Below, in pieces: positions 29,026 to 29,303 of a DNA stretch of 29,303 nucleotides. Under the pieces are notes generated by a model. It was given only the letters and a program-made list of their open reading frames with translations, ran no database searches and was not told the origin of the DNA. Source of the stretch: Priapulus caudatus (lineage: Eukaryota > Priapulida > Priapulimorpha > Priapulimorphida > Priapulidae); assembly GCF_000485595.1 (NCBI RefSeq), contig NW_014577444.1:241456-270758 (forward strand). The letters are read 5' to 3'. Numbering within the stretch: position 1 is the stretch's first letter; the number at the start of each line of letters is the position of its first letter. The translations under genes and the position numbers were made by a program.

Positions 29026-29108
29026 CCCCTTCCACTCCCTCCTTCGGCCCCTTAATATCATAGATGAGTGAGTCAAGAATGGCGGCTCGGCGTTTATCGC
29101 TGCGACTC

Positions 29109-29303
29109 ACCCTCGAACGGCAAGCGACGGCCGTAAGAAGAGCGGCATCAGCCAGGTGACGGTGATGTTGGTGATATCGACGTGCAGTTGGCCGAGGTGC
29201 GCGCTCAGTCGAGGCAGCTCGGCGTCGATCAGCTCTCGCAGCACCTCCTGATGGGCCAGCGCCCCCTGGAGTTCTCCGGCGAAGTAACTCGGCGACAGCA
29301 GTT
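29109..29303 (-). CDS. TBC (Rab-GAP) domain protein, upstream exon (partial)
   Basis: On the minus strand the frame starting at 29301 reads LLSPSYFAGELQGALAHQEV, then LRELIDAELPRLSAHLGQLH, VDITNITVTWLMPLFLRPSL and AVRG before GTGAGT. YFxxxLxGAxxxQxVLxxLIxxxLPRLxxHLxxLxVDxTxIxxxW is the middle of a TBC domain, directly preceding the VWDCFL segment at 20450. The exon is cut by the window edge. The GTGAGT donor (29103-29108) leaves phase 2, whereas the 20450 exon is phase 0. A weaker donor, GTTCGA nine bases earlier in the frame, leaves phase 0 and gives the usual spacing between TW and VWD. So either that donor is used, a small exon is missed, or there is a base error. Confidence 0.9.

Overview
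This window is nuclear DNA of an animal, most likely a marine-type invertebrate. Coding sequence is split into short exons with GT/AG borders and matching phases. There are long CA/TG, TA and CT microsatellites, several foldback or terminal-inverted-repeat elements, minisatellites, a short TTAGGG-type telomeric tract, and a fibrinogen-related gene of the kind expanded in invertebrates. There are no operons, ribosome binding sites, CRISPR arrays, or recognisable tRNA or rRNA genes. I cannot place the phylum. An 11-base N run, and a second copy of one exon with repeated homopolymer losses, show that this is a draft assembly.

Layout. 1-7.2 kb is repeat-rich and shows no convincing gene: a 147-bp tandem repeat carrying nuclear-receptor half-sites, a 538-bp inverted-repeat element, foldback elements at 2.55-2.8 and 4.4-5.25 kb, and a CA microsatellite. 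7.24-7.97 kb (minus) is the first coding exon of an unrecognised, disordered, basic protein. 8.07-8.69 kb is a degenerate minisatellite enclosing a perfect 84-bp inverted repeat. 10.17-10.66 kb is another inverted-repeat element, and 11.03-11.19 kb looks like a retrotransposon tail. 12.6-13.1 kb (plus) is an intact signal-peptide exon that fits the fibrinogen-related gene. A 34-bp minisatellite and a nested CAGGG-type transposon fragment follow.

From about 15.0 kb to the right edge the minus strand carries exons of a large gene. A TBC (Rab GTPase-activating) domain is read from exons at 29.1-29.3, 20.2-20.45 and 19.5-19.7 kb. Phase-compatible exons at 18.9, 17.9, 17.4-17.5 and 15.0-16.4 kb encode a C-terminal beta-propeller resembling the WD40 regions of LRRK or ARHGEF10 proteins. 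If this is one gene, it is a TBC plus beta-propeller architecture that I do not recognise.

Within the 8.7-kb TBC intron, on the plus strand, lies a multi-exon fibrinogen-related gene (23.9-27.8 kb). It encodes a long coiled-coil stalk and a C-terminal fibrinogen domain with an intact calcium-site motif. Its first coding exon occurs twice: intact at 12.6 kb and frameshifted at 22.0 kb, inside a duplicated block of about 1.1 kb bounded by CA/TG microsatellites. Using the intact copy, all eight exons join in phase to about 954 residues. The last 30 coding bases, stop codon included, are the first unit of a 44-bp minisatellite running into the 3' UTR.
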